A stretch of 7,402 nt of DNA from Promethearchaeota archaeon (GCA_019058135.1 JAHLWE010000499.1:1-7402); one strand, 5' to 3'; positions 1 to 6,181 are shown, counted from the stretch's first letter. Made by a program: numbers and translations. The notes: a model not told the origin generated them from the sequence alone.

Positions 1-83
1 ATAAAAAAAATTACACTCTACTCGATTAATATAAAAAGAATGAGGATCTAAAAAATATATCATAATAACTCACTAATAATGAT

Positions 84-187
84 TAGGCGAGGGGGAATTC
101 GAATCCCCGATCTCTACGGTCTGCCCATTAATTAAAAATTAAAATAATTGTGAGCGTAGCGCACTAACCGGGCTGTGCTACTCGCCT
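84..187 (-). tRNA. tRNA-Val (anticodon CAC), intron-containing
   Basis: Read on the minus strand, this folds into a complete cloverleaf. It has a perfect 7-bp acceptor stem (AGGCGAG with CTCGCCT), T8-A9, a 4-bp D stem (GCAC/GTGC) around a loop with G18G19, and a perfect 5-bp anticodon stem (CTACG/CGTAG). A 5-base variable loop AGATC gives C48, which can pair with G15. A 5-bp T stem encloses TTCGAAT. The discriminator is A73 and CCA is not encoded. The anticodon loop is interrupted. Removing 29 bases at the usual archaeal 37/38 position leaves the 7-base loop CTCACAC, so the anticodon is CAC (valine), and the mature RNA is 75 bases before CCA addition. A73 fits valine. A different splice point would give CAG (leucine), but the short variable loop argues against leucine. 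The A1-U72 end pair is unusual for an elongator tRNA. The isotype is less certain than the tRNA call. Confidence 0.88.
120..148 (-). other. tRNA intron in the anticodon loop (after position 37)
   Basis: This 29-base, almost wholly A/T insert lies between A37 and C38 of the tRNA. Archaeal tRNA introns are cut by the splicing endonuclease at a bulge-helix-bulge. Here exon bases CTCA (154-151) can pair with TGGG (127-124) as a 4-bp central helix with one G-U pair. That leaves a canonical 3-base 5' bulge, CAA (150-148). The 3' side has five unpaired bases (CAGAC, 123-119) instead of three, so the motif is relaxed. The boundaries are inferred from the 7-base loop requirement. Confidence 0.65.
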
Positions 188-203
188 ATAAATAAAAAAT
201 TTA

Positions 204-213
204 TTATATAAAA
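204..213 (-). promoter_or_regulatory. TATA box of the tRNA gene
   Basis: The minus strand reads TTTTATATAA here, about 17-26 bases upstream of the tRNA 5' end. This is close to where an archaeal TBP site sits relative to a start at or near the mature end. The whole 98-base gap to rpoK is AT-rich and serves both divergent genes, so the exact element is tentative. For rpoK the nearest similar stretch is TTTTTAAAT around 246-254. Confidence 0.4.
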
Positions 214-272
214 AACAAATAAACCAAAAAAGATAAATTTGATTAATTTTTAAATTTAGTATTAACCTATTT

Positions 273-277
273 GAGGT
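273..277 (+). promoter_or_regulatory. Shine-Dalgarno-like site of rpoK
   Basis: GAGGT lies 8 bases before the TTG at 286, a typical ribosome-binding spacing. It supports TTG 286 over the earlier in-frame TTG at 271, because the GAGGT would fall inside the coding sequence if 271 were used. None of the other genes here has a comparable site, so it could be a coincidence. Confidence 0.4.
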
Positions 278-285
278 CTCATTTT

Positions 286-588
286 TTGTCCACCCCTAAT
301 GAAGCAAGAAAATTACGTAAAAAATATAAAGATGTACAAAAAAAAATCAAAATAGGTTCAATTTTTCTTACAAGATTTGAAAAAGCAAGAATAGTAGGAG
401 CTAGAGCTTTACAGATATCGTTTGGAGCGCCAATTCTTATTATTCGGCCCAAGGAAGTTATAGATCCAATCAAAATTGCTCAGTTAGAGCTAGAATCCGG
501 TATCCTCCCCTTGACTTTACGTAGAAGACTTCCAAATCAAGAATATCAAGATATTCCCATAAACTGGCTAGTTATTAAGAAAAGTTAA
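286..588 (+). CDS. rpoK: DNA-directed RNA polymerase subunit Rpo6 (RpoK, homologue of eukaryotic Rpb6 and bacterial omega)
   Basis: This is a small core subunit that helps assemble and stabilise the largest subunit of archaeal RNA polymerase. With the start at TTG 286 the protein is 100 residues. Residues 28-45 (LTRFEKARIVGARALQIS) match the family signature of the type 'T-x-[YF]-E-[KR]-A-R-[IV]-[LIV]-G-x-R-A-L-Q', followed by GAP. The C-terminal half (60-97) has DPIKIAQLELESG, then LPLTLRRRLP and QDIP-NWL, also characteristic. A lysine/arginine-rich N-terminal tail of about 25 residues precedes the core; many archaeal RpoK proteins are shorter, and eukaryotic Rpb6 also carries an N-terminal extension. 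There is no in-frame ATG, so the start must be non-ATG. TTG 286 gives the natural beginning MSTPNEARK and has GAGGT 8 bases upstream; TTG 271 would add five residues. The gene stands alone, divergent from the tRNA and convergent with the next gene. Confidence 0.93.
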   Translation: MSTPNEARKLRKKYKDVQKKIKIGSIFLTRFEKARIVGARALQISFGAPILIIRPKEVIDPIKIAQLELESGILPLTLRRRLPNQEYQDIPINWLVIKKS

Positions 589-609
589 TCATTTCTTTTA
601 AATTGATTA
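586..609. terminator. Possible bidirectional terminator hairpin between convergent genes
   Basis: TAATCA (586-591, including the rpoK stop codon) and TGATTA (604-609) form a perfect 6-bp inverted repeat around a 12-base T-rich loop. It lies in the 33-base gap between the convergent rpoK and winged-helix genes. T-rich DNA on either side could end transcription from both directions. The stem is short and AT-rich, so it may be fortuitous. Confidence 0.3.
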
Positions 610-621
610 TTTAAAACAAAA

Positions 622-1125
622 TTACTGAACTCTGTATTTTCCTCTCTCTGTTAGGTAATAAACATCATTTTCTGCAATTCTTTCCTTGATCACATAACCT
701 TTCTCTATTAAACCATTTAAAATTTTTAAAAGATCATCTTTTCTAAATGGTTCAATTCCTAAAGGAATTCTACTCTGATTTGCAATTATTGCTATGCGTC
801 TCAAAAACATTCTTTTATCCATAATTGATTCAAGTATCGTCAACTCTTCGTTAGATAACTTTTCAAACTGATCATGCTCCAAAAGTCGATCTTTTAACAC
901 TTTAGATAAATCTTGAACATGTTCCCCAACTTCTTGTTTTTTAGTTTCAACATGAGATAATTTAACTAGATCTTTGGCTACTGGAATTTTTTTCTTTATT
1001 TCTTGATTTTCCTTCTCTTTCCTTGCTGTATTATCCATAAATCCATGTTTCTTTAATTTCTCTTTATCATTCTCTTTTTCATCTTTTTCAAAATAATGCA
1101 AATTTTTCAAACCTTTTAATAACAA
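622..1125 (-). CDS. Small protein with charged N-terminus and winged-helix-like C-terminal domain, function unknown
   Basis: This 167-residue soluble protein belongs to no family I can name. Residues 1-75 are highly charged and probably disordered or loosely helical (runs such as KDEKENDKEKLKK and KEKENQEIKKK). Residues 90-167 look like a winged-helix domain. Helices near 92-103 and 105-116 are followed by a putative recognition helix (129-143, KDDLLKILNGLIEKG), then a wing-like beta hairpin (YVIKERIAENDVYYLTERG), as in MarR-type or similar helix-turn-helix proteins. It may bind DNA or take part in transcription, but this is inferred only from the pattern. The start at 1125 is TTG; the first ATG lies at 1038 and would give 138 residues, still keeping the domain. 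A TATA-like stretch (1146-1155) about 25 bases before 1125 fits a leaderless TTG start. It is convergent with rpoK and divergent from the acetyltransferase. Confidence 0.72.
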   Translation of the reverse strand: MLLKGLKNLHYFEKDEKENDKEKLKKHGFMDNTARKEKENQEIKKKIPVAKDLVKLSHVETKKQEVGEHVQDLSKVLKDRLLEHDQFEKLSNEELTILESIMDKRMFLRRIAIIANQSRIPLGIEPFRKDDLLKILNGLIEKGYVIKERIAENDVYYLTERGKYRVQ

Positions 1126-1199
1126 TTAAAAAATTGTAATTTTTATTATATTAAAATTATCTTAATTTTAAAAATTAAAAATATCTCTAATGAAAAAAT
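1126..1199. promoter_or_regulatory. Shared divergent promoter region
   Basis: The 74 bases between the winged-helix gene (-) and the acetyltransferase gene (+) are nearly all A/T. For the minus gene, TTTAATATAA (1155-1146) lies about 25 bases before the TTG. For the plus gene, TTTTAAAAA (1166-1174) lies about 26-34 bases before the ATG. Both placements suggest leaderless or very short-leader transcripts. No Shine-Dalgarno sequence precedes either start. In DNA this AT-rich, TATA-like strings are easily found by chance. Confidence 0.4.
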
Positions 1200-1775
1200 A
1201 TGAAAAAAAAAATAACATTGCCAAATGGATGTTCCATTATTATAAAACATGCAAACCGTGGAGATGTTGACGGTGTTTGGAAAAATTTTAATACTGTTGT
1301 AGATGAAGGAATCTATTTACCAATATTCGAAAAGGTGTGCGATATTGAAAAGGAATCGTGGTATGAAGATATAAAATTGGGAAGAGAATTATGTGTTGTG
1401 GCTCAGATTCCTAATGTAAAACCTCCAGATAATATCGCAGGGCAATGTGAAATCACAGATCCCGAATGGGATGCAGCGGCACATCATGTCGGAATTTTAG
1501 GAATCATTATAAGAGAAGATTTTAGGGGATTAGGACTTGGAGAGATATTAATTGATTATGCAATACGTGAGTCAAAAAAATTAAAAAATAAAACTAAAAT
1601 TATTTTATCTTGTTTTTCAACTAATAAAATCGCATTATCTCTTTATAAAAAATTGGGTTTTGAAAAAATAGGGATTAGAAAAAAACAATTCTATATGAAT
1701 GAACAATTTTATGATGAAGTTTTAATGGAAATTTTTATTGAAGATTATTTAAAGGATAAAGAAAAAAACCATTAA
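1200..1775 (+). CDS. GNAT-family N-acetyltransferase, substrate unknown
   Basis: This is a predicted cytosolic acetyl-CoA-dependent N-acetyltransferase of 191 residues, a usual length for a single GNAT domain. Motif A is clear. The beta4 strand VGILGIIIREDFRG is followed by the acetyl-CoA pyrophosphate loop R109-G-L-G-L-G114 and the helix EILIDYAIRESKKL. Motif B follows: beta5 KIILSCFS (134-140), then N142 and the ALSLYKKLGFEKIGI segment (145-159), where LYKKLGF is typical of the RimI and phosphinothricin-acetyltransferase-like branches. The N-terminal part (about 1-75) has the expected variable substrate-binding elements (beta1, then helices around GDVDGVWKNF). The acceptor could be a protein N-terminus, lysine, polyamine or small molecule; the sequence does not decide. 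ATG 1200 is used; ATG 1190 is out of frame. It is convergent with the kinase, 72 bases apart, and not in an operon. Confidence 0.9.
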   Translation: MKKKITLPNGCSIIIKHANRGDVDGVWKNFNTVVDEGIYLPIFEKVCDIEKESWYEDIKLGRELCVVAQIPNVKPPDNIAGQCEITDPEWDAAAHHVGILGIIIREDFRGLGLGEILIDYAIRESKKLKNKTKIILSCFSTNKIALSLYKKLGFEKIGIRKKQFYMNEQFYDEVLMEIFIEDYLKDKEKNH

Positions 1776-1842
1776 ATAGATACAATTCATATTATGTAAA
1801 TGAACTCATTATTCATATGATTAAAGAAATAACAGAATTAAG

Positions 1843-1849
1843 TTTTTTT
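1843..1849 (+). terminator. T-tract terminator of the acetyltransferase gene
   Basis: Seven consecutive T residues on the plus strand, 68 bases beyond the acetyltransferase stop, fit intrinsic archaeal termination on oligo-T. They overlap the stop codon of the convergent kinase gene. A weak hairpin upstream (TTCAT 1786-1790 with ATGAA 1800-1804) is not needed for archaeal termination. Confidence 0.4.
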
Positions 1850-4800
1850 AGGCTTCTATTATCGGTAGAGTAAAATAAAATTCAGCTCCTTTGTCTTTTC
1901 CTTTTGAAGTTCCCCATATTTTTCCACCATGTGCTTCCACAACTCCTTTTGAAATATAAAGCCCAAGTCCTAACCCCTTTTTTCTATTGATATGATCAGC
2001 ACTCTCTTTCTCAATTACTTCAAATTTTTTGAATAATTTTCTAATATCATGAATATTAAACCCTTTACCGTCATTTCTAACTTTAAACAGAAATTGATTT
2101 TTAATCTTTTTGGCTGAGATATCGATATTACCACCATTCAAAGTGAATTTTACAGCATTTGAGAATAAATTAGAAAAGACTTCATAAATTCTATTGAGGT
2201 CAACTTTCAGATATAAATCTTTTTGAACATCTACAATAACATTAAGTTTTTTATCGTTTATTTGAAAACTTAGCTCTTCAACGCAATTTTCAATTATATC
2301 GTAGATATTTTTTTCCTCTCGGATTATTTCCATTTTTTTTGCATCAATTTTCATTACATCTAATAATTTCTCGATTAAAAGATTTAATCGCTGAGAATTT
2401 TTTTGAATAAGTAAGAGATCTTTCCTGATTTCAAAATCCAAATCTTTATAGTGAGTGAGAATATAATCTGTATATCCCGTGATAGAAACCATAGGTGTTT
2501 TCAAATCATGAGCTGCAATAGTAATAAAATCATTTTTTAACTCATCTAATCTCCTTAATTCAATATTTTGCTTTCTTAATTTTTCTTCAGATTTTCTTAA
2601 TTTCTGCTCTGCCAACTTCAAGTTGCTAATATCATCAAAAGTTCCTAATACCTTGATGGTTTTTCCTTCTTGATCTAATGTTGGGACCAATTTAGATCTA
2701 AAGAACACAGACTTCCCCCATTTCGAAATGTAAGGTCGCTCAGAACTGATCTTTCGATTTTCCATTATGCACTTTTTATAATCAGTGGAAATTCCTGCCT
2801 TCATTAAAAGAGGAAAAGTTAAAAGATTAATCTTTTTAGTAGCTTCTTTAGAAGGAGACCCAAGGAGTTTAAGGGCACTTGTATTGACATTAAGAATGTT
2901 TCCATTGACATCACAAGTCAAGATTCCTATAGGTGCTTCATCAAAAAGTGTTCTATATTTTTCTTCTGATTCTTTTAATTCTTTTTCTGTTAATTTACGC
3001 TCAGTAATATCTCGTATGAAAATTGCCACTCTACTTTCAGAAAAATAGAGAAATCTTCCTTCATAATCTCGAATTTGACCTTTTATAAGAAGGCTATATT
3101 CTTTAATTTGTGGTTTTTTCGTGATAATTGTTTTTGACACCATCTCTGTAATCATTTTTCTAAGATTGGGTGGTAAAATTTCATTCATTTTTTTATTAAG
3201 AAACTCTTCAGGAGGAGCATAAAAGTCCTCTCTTTTTCCACGATAATCTATTATTACTGTGTTTTTATCAACAAGAAAAAATAAGTCTGGAATTGATTCA
3301 AAAATTTGCCTGAATTTTTTTTCAGACTTTTCCAATTCTTTAGTCCTTTCAATTACCTTATACTCCAATTCTCTATTTAATTTTTTTAATTCCTTCTCAG
3401 CTACTTTCCTTTCTGTGATATCCTGAAGAATAACTTGGATATACTTTTTACTACCTAAATTCACTAAAGAACTATGTAAATTCATCCATACTAAAGAACC
3501 ATCTTTAATATAACAAGGAATTTCGATAGGAGGCGGATTTATACCTTCAAGGATCCTCTTATTTCTGTCTTCGAAAAAGGTTTCAAGTTCAGATACCTTA
3601 AATACTGGTAAAATTTCTTTATAATTTTTACTAACAATCTCTTCTTTTTTAATTCCATATAATTTCTCAATAGTAGAATTACATTCCATAATATTTCCTT
3701 TTGTATCCGCTAATAAAATTGAAAAAGGTGAATTTTCAAACAAATGTCTATATTTTTCCTCAGATTCTTTTAATTGTTGTTCAGCTCTTTTTTTTTCTGT
3801 GATATTTTCCGTATGAACTAACACTAAATCGGGTGGAACAAAAGCGTAATTTACAAAAAGATATTTCCTTTTATTTGTACTTTTATAATAATAGTATAAC
3901 TCTCGAGAAAAGTTTAATTTCTCTTCAAAACATCGATATAATTCTTCTAAAATTGTTGGTTGATCACTATATAATTCAGAGGCTTTAATTCCTAAATAAT
4001 TTTTGATTTTGCCATCAGTTATTCGCTCCGAAGCAATATTATAATCAATTAAAATGAGATCATCATCTTCCTTTTGCCATGTGTAAGTAGGGATAGGAAT
4101 TCCCTTGTAGAGTGCTTTAAATTTTTTTTCAGATTCTTTTAACTTTTGCTCCGCCTGCTTGCGCTCGCTGATATCTCTGGCAATACCACAAAGACCAAAA
4201 ATATTGCCATTAGAGTCCTTAAGCGGCACCTTGATTGTATGAAAAGTATGAGGGATTCCATGAATAGGTTTCGTTGGTTCTTCTTCAATGATTTCTCCTT
4301 TAATAACACATCTGTCTATTTCCATCACATGTTTTCCTGCATCTTCTCCAAATAAGTCGATATCTGTTTTGTTTTTTAAATCTTCTGCTGGTACCCCAAA
4401 TATCTCCTCCATTGCTGGGTTTACTTGAATATATTGCAATGAGCGATTCTTAATGAATATACAATCTTTAGCTGTCTCGAAAACTGCTCGGAACATCTCT
4501 TCACTTTTACGTAATTTTTCTTCTATATTTTTGCGTTCAGTGATGTCTCTAGCAATTAATAATCCTTTTTTATTCCCATCATTATCTATAAATGTACTTC
4601 CTTTAACTTCAAGCCAAATCCAATGTCCCTTTTTGTGTTTAACTCTAAATATTTCCGTTCCTTCCCCAGTTTTAAATCCCATCCTTAAAGATTTAATAGT
4701 ATGCTCAATATCATCATGATGGAGTAAATCTATTGAATTTCTCCCGATTAATTCTTCCTTTTTGTATCCTAATAATTTTTGAGTGATTTGCTCATTCATA

Positions 4801-5738
4801 TATTCAATATCAAAATTTTCATTGATAACAATAAATAAGTCATTTGCATTTTCTGAAATCAATCGATATTTTTCTTCGGATTGTTTCAAATTCTGTGTTC
4901 TTTCATCAACTATTTGCTCTAATTCAATATTTAATTCTTTTAACCTTTTTTCAGATTCTTTTAATGCTTGTTCTGCTTTCTTTTTATCAGTGATGTCTAT
5001 TAGAGTAATAAAATCTGCGGGTTTTCCTTGATACAAGATTGATTTTGAATATACATCGACCCATTTTAACTTTCCAGACTTTGTGAATATTCTACAAGAA
5101 TACTGTGTTGCAACGTCTGTTTCTCCTGCTTGTTTCTTTTTTGCTTGTTCCATTATAAATGGTAAATCATCTGGATGGATTAACTTAGTAAAATCGTTCA
5201 TTGACCATCCTATTATTTCTTGAGGAGTATATTCACCAATTTTTTCTACAGCTTCATTTACATATTTCAAAACATTATCTTGGAGGATAATTATACCCAT
5301 TAATAATTGTTCAGTAATTGTCCTGAATTTTGATTCTGATTCTTTAAGCTTATTCTCCGCTTTCTTTCTTTCGGTGATGTTATTTGCAATACCTAAAATT
5401 CCGTAGATTTTTCCTTTTTTTTTTAGTGGAATTCCATAGGTCTCAACATATATGGAATTACCATCTTTTGTTTTAAGTTTAAATTCACTACGTTTAGATT
5501 GCTTTCCCTTTTCTTTAAGATCTTTGATAATATTTAATACATTAACTATTTGATTTTTATCAATTAAATTTTTAAAGGATAGATTTGGAATATCATCTCT
5601 TTTATATCCAAGTGTTTCTAATGCAATATCATTTGCATCAAAAAAATTTCCCCTTAGATCATGAGCATAGATTAAATCTAAGGAATTATCAAATAGTGCT
5701 TTAAATTCTTTTCTAATCTTAGTTTCATCAATTAACAT
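1848..5738 (-). CDS. Soluble sensor histidine kinase with eight PAS domains, HisKA and HATPase_c
   Basis: This 1296-residue protein is predicted to sense intracellular signals and autophosphorylate on histidine. No transmembrane segment or signal peptide is visible, so it is probably cytosolic. Eight PAS-type modules lie at about 9-125, 137-253, 291-402, 416-526, 540-649, 663-777, 809-913 and 928-1041. Several keep recognisable PAS/PAC features, and most end in the PAC-like phrase D-I-[TS]-E-R-K. Modules 5 and 7 are the most divergent. Linkers repeat the pattern AExxLKESEEK[YF]R. The HisKA domain carries the phosphoacceptor H1077 in FITIAAHDLKTP. The ATPase has an N box (NLFSNAVKFT, N1190 and N1194), a G1 box N1222-D-G-K-G1226, an F box (LFKKFEVIE) and a G2 box (GLGLGL, 1255-1260). 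In G1 the usual D-N-G order is N-D-G. There is no receiver domain and no response regulator gene within the window. ATG 5738 begins just before PAS1. Confidence 0.95.
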   Translation of the reverse strand: MLIDETKIRKEFKALFDNSLDLIYAHDLRGNFFDANDIALETLGYKRDDIPNLSFKNLIDKNQIVNVLNIIKDLKEKGKQSKRSEFKLKTKDGNSIYVETYGIPLKKKGKIYGILGIANNITERKKAENKLKESESKFRTITEQLLMGIIILQDNVLKYVNEAVEKIGEYTPQEIIGWSMNDFTKLIHPDDLPFIMEQAKKKQAGETDVATQYSCRIFTKSGKLKWVDVYSKSILYQGKPADFITLIDITDKKKAEQALKESEKRLKELNIELEQIVDERTQNLKQSEEKYRLISENANDLFIVINENFDIEYMNEQITQKLLGYKKEELIGRNSIDLLHHDDIEHTIKSLRMGFKTGEGTEIFRVKHKKGHWIWLEVKGSTFIDNDGNKKGLLIARDITERKNIEEKLRKSEEMFRAVFETAKDCIFIKNRSLQYIQVNPAMEEIFGVPAEDLKNKTDIDLFGEDAGKHVMEIDRCVIKGEIIEEEPTKPIHGIPHTFHTIKVPLKDSNGNIFGLCGIARDISERKQAEQKLKESEKKFKALYKGIPIPTYTWQKEDDDLILIDYNIASERITDGKIKNYLGIKASELYSDQPTILEELYRCFEEKLNFSRELYYYYKSTNKRKYLFVNYAFVPPDLVLVHTENITEKKRAEQQLKESEEKYRHLFENSPFSILLADTKGNIMECNSTIEKLYGIKKEEIVSKNYKEILPVFKVSELETFFEDRNKRILEGINPPPIEIPCYIKDGSLVWMNLHSSLVNLGSKKYIQVILQDITERKVAEKELKKLNRELEYKVIERTKELEKSEKKFRQIFESIPDLFFLVDKNTVIIDYRGKREDFYAPPEEFLNKKMNEILPPNLRKMITEMVSKTIITKKPQIKEYSLLIKGQIRDYEGRFLYFSESRVAIFIRDITERKLTEKELKESEEKYRTLFDEAPIGILTCDVNGNILNVNTSALKLLGSPSKEATKKINLLTFPLLMKAGISTDYKKCIMENRKISSERPYISKWGKSVFFRSKLVPTLDQEGKTIKVLGTFDDISNLKLAEQKLRKSEEKLRKQNIELRRLDELKNDFITIAAHDLKTPMVSITGYTDYILTHYKDLDFEIRKDLLLIQKNSQRLNLLIEKLLDVMKIDAKKMEIIREEKNIYDIIENCVEELSFQINDKKLNVIVDVQKDLYLKVDLNRIYEVFSNLFSNAVKFTLNGGNIDISAKKIKNQFLFKVRNDGKGFNIHDIRKLFKKFEVIEKESADHINRKKGLGLGLYISKGVVEAHGGKIWGTSKGKDKGAEFYFTLPIIEA
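2961..5382. repeat. Dispersed degenerate repeats encoding the PAS-to-PAS linkers
   Basis: Inside the kinase gene the linker-coding DNA recurs at the PAS boundaries. The 11-mer GATTCTTTTAA (plus strand) is found exactly at 2968-2978, 3763-3773, 4132-4142 and 4954-4964, with a near copy at 5338-5346. On the coding strand it spells L-K-E-S. Flanking bases encoding the following ITERK-type motif are also similar. The repeats reflect domain duplication within the gene and are not a mobile element. Four exact copies in one gene could also serve as sites for recombinational gain or loss of PAS modules. Confidence 0.7.
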
Positions 5739-5753
5739 TTATATTCTCAATCA

Positions 5754-5765
5754 TTTTTTATAATA
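5754..5765 (-). promoter_or_regulatory. TATA-like element of the kinase gene
   Basis: The minus strand reads TATTATAAAAAA, ending 16 bases before the kinase ATG. This spacing would start transcription at or very near the ATG, giving a leaderless or nearly leaderless mRNA. No Shine-Dalgarno sequence is present. The surroundings are AT-rich, so confidence is limited. Confidence 0.35.
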
Positions 5766-5897
5766 TTTTTGATTAAATTTTAGCTCTATATTCTTAAGAG
5801 ATACGATTATTTTATTATTTTAATGCTATCCTTTGTATTTGAATCATTAAAAATACATTTAATTATATTATGAAAAATTAAATTATGTAGAATAAGT

Positions 5898-5996
5898 ATG
5901 AATAAATTATTTAAATCCAAATTAAGAATTAGTGATTACATTGATGAGATTTGTCCTGAAAAAATATTCATTTTTAATGAACCATCTATAAACTAA
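5898..5996 (+). CDS. Doubtful 32-codon ORF in the actin-kinase gap
   Basis: ATG 5898 opens a frame of 32 codons ending in TAA. The peptide starts MNKLFKSKLRISDYIDE and then reads ICPEKIFIFNEPSIN. It has a mixed, protein-like composition rather than simple repeats, but matches nothing I recognise, has no ribosome-binding site, and could easily arise by chance. It might be a remnant of a degraded gene. It is listed only because it is the longest ATG-initiated frame I noticed in this gap. Confidence 0.12.
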   Translation: MNKLFKSKLRISDYIDEICPEKIFIFNEPSIN

Positions 5997-6025
5997 AAAA
6001 AATATTTAATAATTAATAATTCTGC

Positions 6026-6113
6026 TTTTAGAGTTCTGTTAAGCGGAATTAGAATGGCTCCCAAAACTTCAATAACTGAATTATTAAGATAAGCGAGGAT
6101 AATAACTCTAAAA
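6026..6113. repeat. Perfect 10-bp inverted repeat with 68-base spacer
   Basis: TTTTAGAGTT (6026-6035) and AACTCTAAAA (6104-6113) are exact reverse complements. The spacer (6036-6103) contains a small hairpin (TTCA 6068-6071 with TGAA 6077-6080) and two copies of TAAGCG. It lies beyond the T-tracts that probably end actin transcription. It could be the closing stem of an RNA, a binding site, or chance in AT-rich DNA. Confidence 0.35.
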
Positions 6114-6143
6114 TCTATGATTTTGAAGTATGAATTTTAAAAT

Positions 6144-6164
6144 AAAAAAAGGTAGGAAAAAAAA
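6144..6164 (-). terminator. Oligo-T terminator of the actin gene
   Basis: On the minus strand, 17 bases after the actin stop codon, there are runs of eight T (6164-6157) and seven T (6150-6144), separated by CCTACC. Archaeal RNA polymerase terminates on such T-tracts without a hairpin, so this is a credible end for the actin transcript. Confidence 0.55.
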
Positions 6165-6181
6165 GAGTTATTTTCGATTTT

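Larger units (their letters stand above)
5739..6181. other. 443-base intergenic region between actin and the kinase
   Basis: This stretch is strongly AT-rich and holds no convincing gene. From right to left (the direction of actin transcription) it contains T-tract terminators just after actin (6144-6164), a perfect 10-bp inverted repeat (6026-6113), a doubtful 32-codon plus-strand ORF (5898-5996), about 120 bases without recognisable structure (5780-5897), and a TATA-like element immediately before the kinase start. I found no tRNA, CRISPR repeat or riboswitch pattern. It separates the two same-strand genes into different transcription units. Confidence 0.6.

Noticed and set aside
1..83. Possible gene or element at the left end
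   Set aside because: Only AT-rich sequence downstream of the tRNA was seen; its T-rich minus strand may help end tRNA transcription, but no ORF, repeat or fold stood out.
279..473. Minus-strand 64-codon frame
   Set aside because: It is antisense to rpoK, whose family signature is unmistakable; the translation resembles no known protein.
1785..1818. Direct repeat ATTCATAT (1785-1792 and 1811-1818) and weak hairpin between the acetyltransferase and kinase stops
   Set aside because: The repeats are short and A/T-only apart from one C, lie between two convergent gene ends, and are easily expected by chance in such DNA.
2785..5031. Several plus-strand open frames of 69-88 codons (2785-3048, 4146-4355, 4453-4719, 4783-5031)
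   Set aside because: All lie antisense inside the kinase gene, whose reading frame encodes clear PAS, HisKA and HATPase motifs. Their translations are serine/phenylalanine-rich, as expected for the reverse of lysine/glutamate-rich coding sequence.
2961..5382. CRISPR-like or mobile repeat interpretation of the recurring 11-mer
   Set aside because: The copies are unevenly spaced, in frame, and encode the same LKES linker of successive PAS domains, so protein domain duplication explains them.
5940..5990. Possible C/D-box small RNA
   Set aside because: TGATGA (5942-5947) and CTGA (5956-5959) occur on the plus strand, but only 8 bases separate them, and no proper C'/D' pair or closing stem follows, so the spacing does not fit an archaeal guide RNA.
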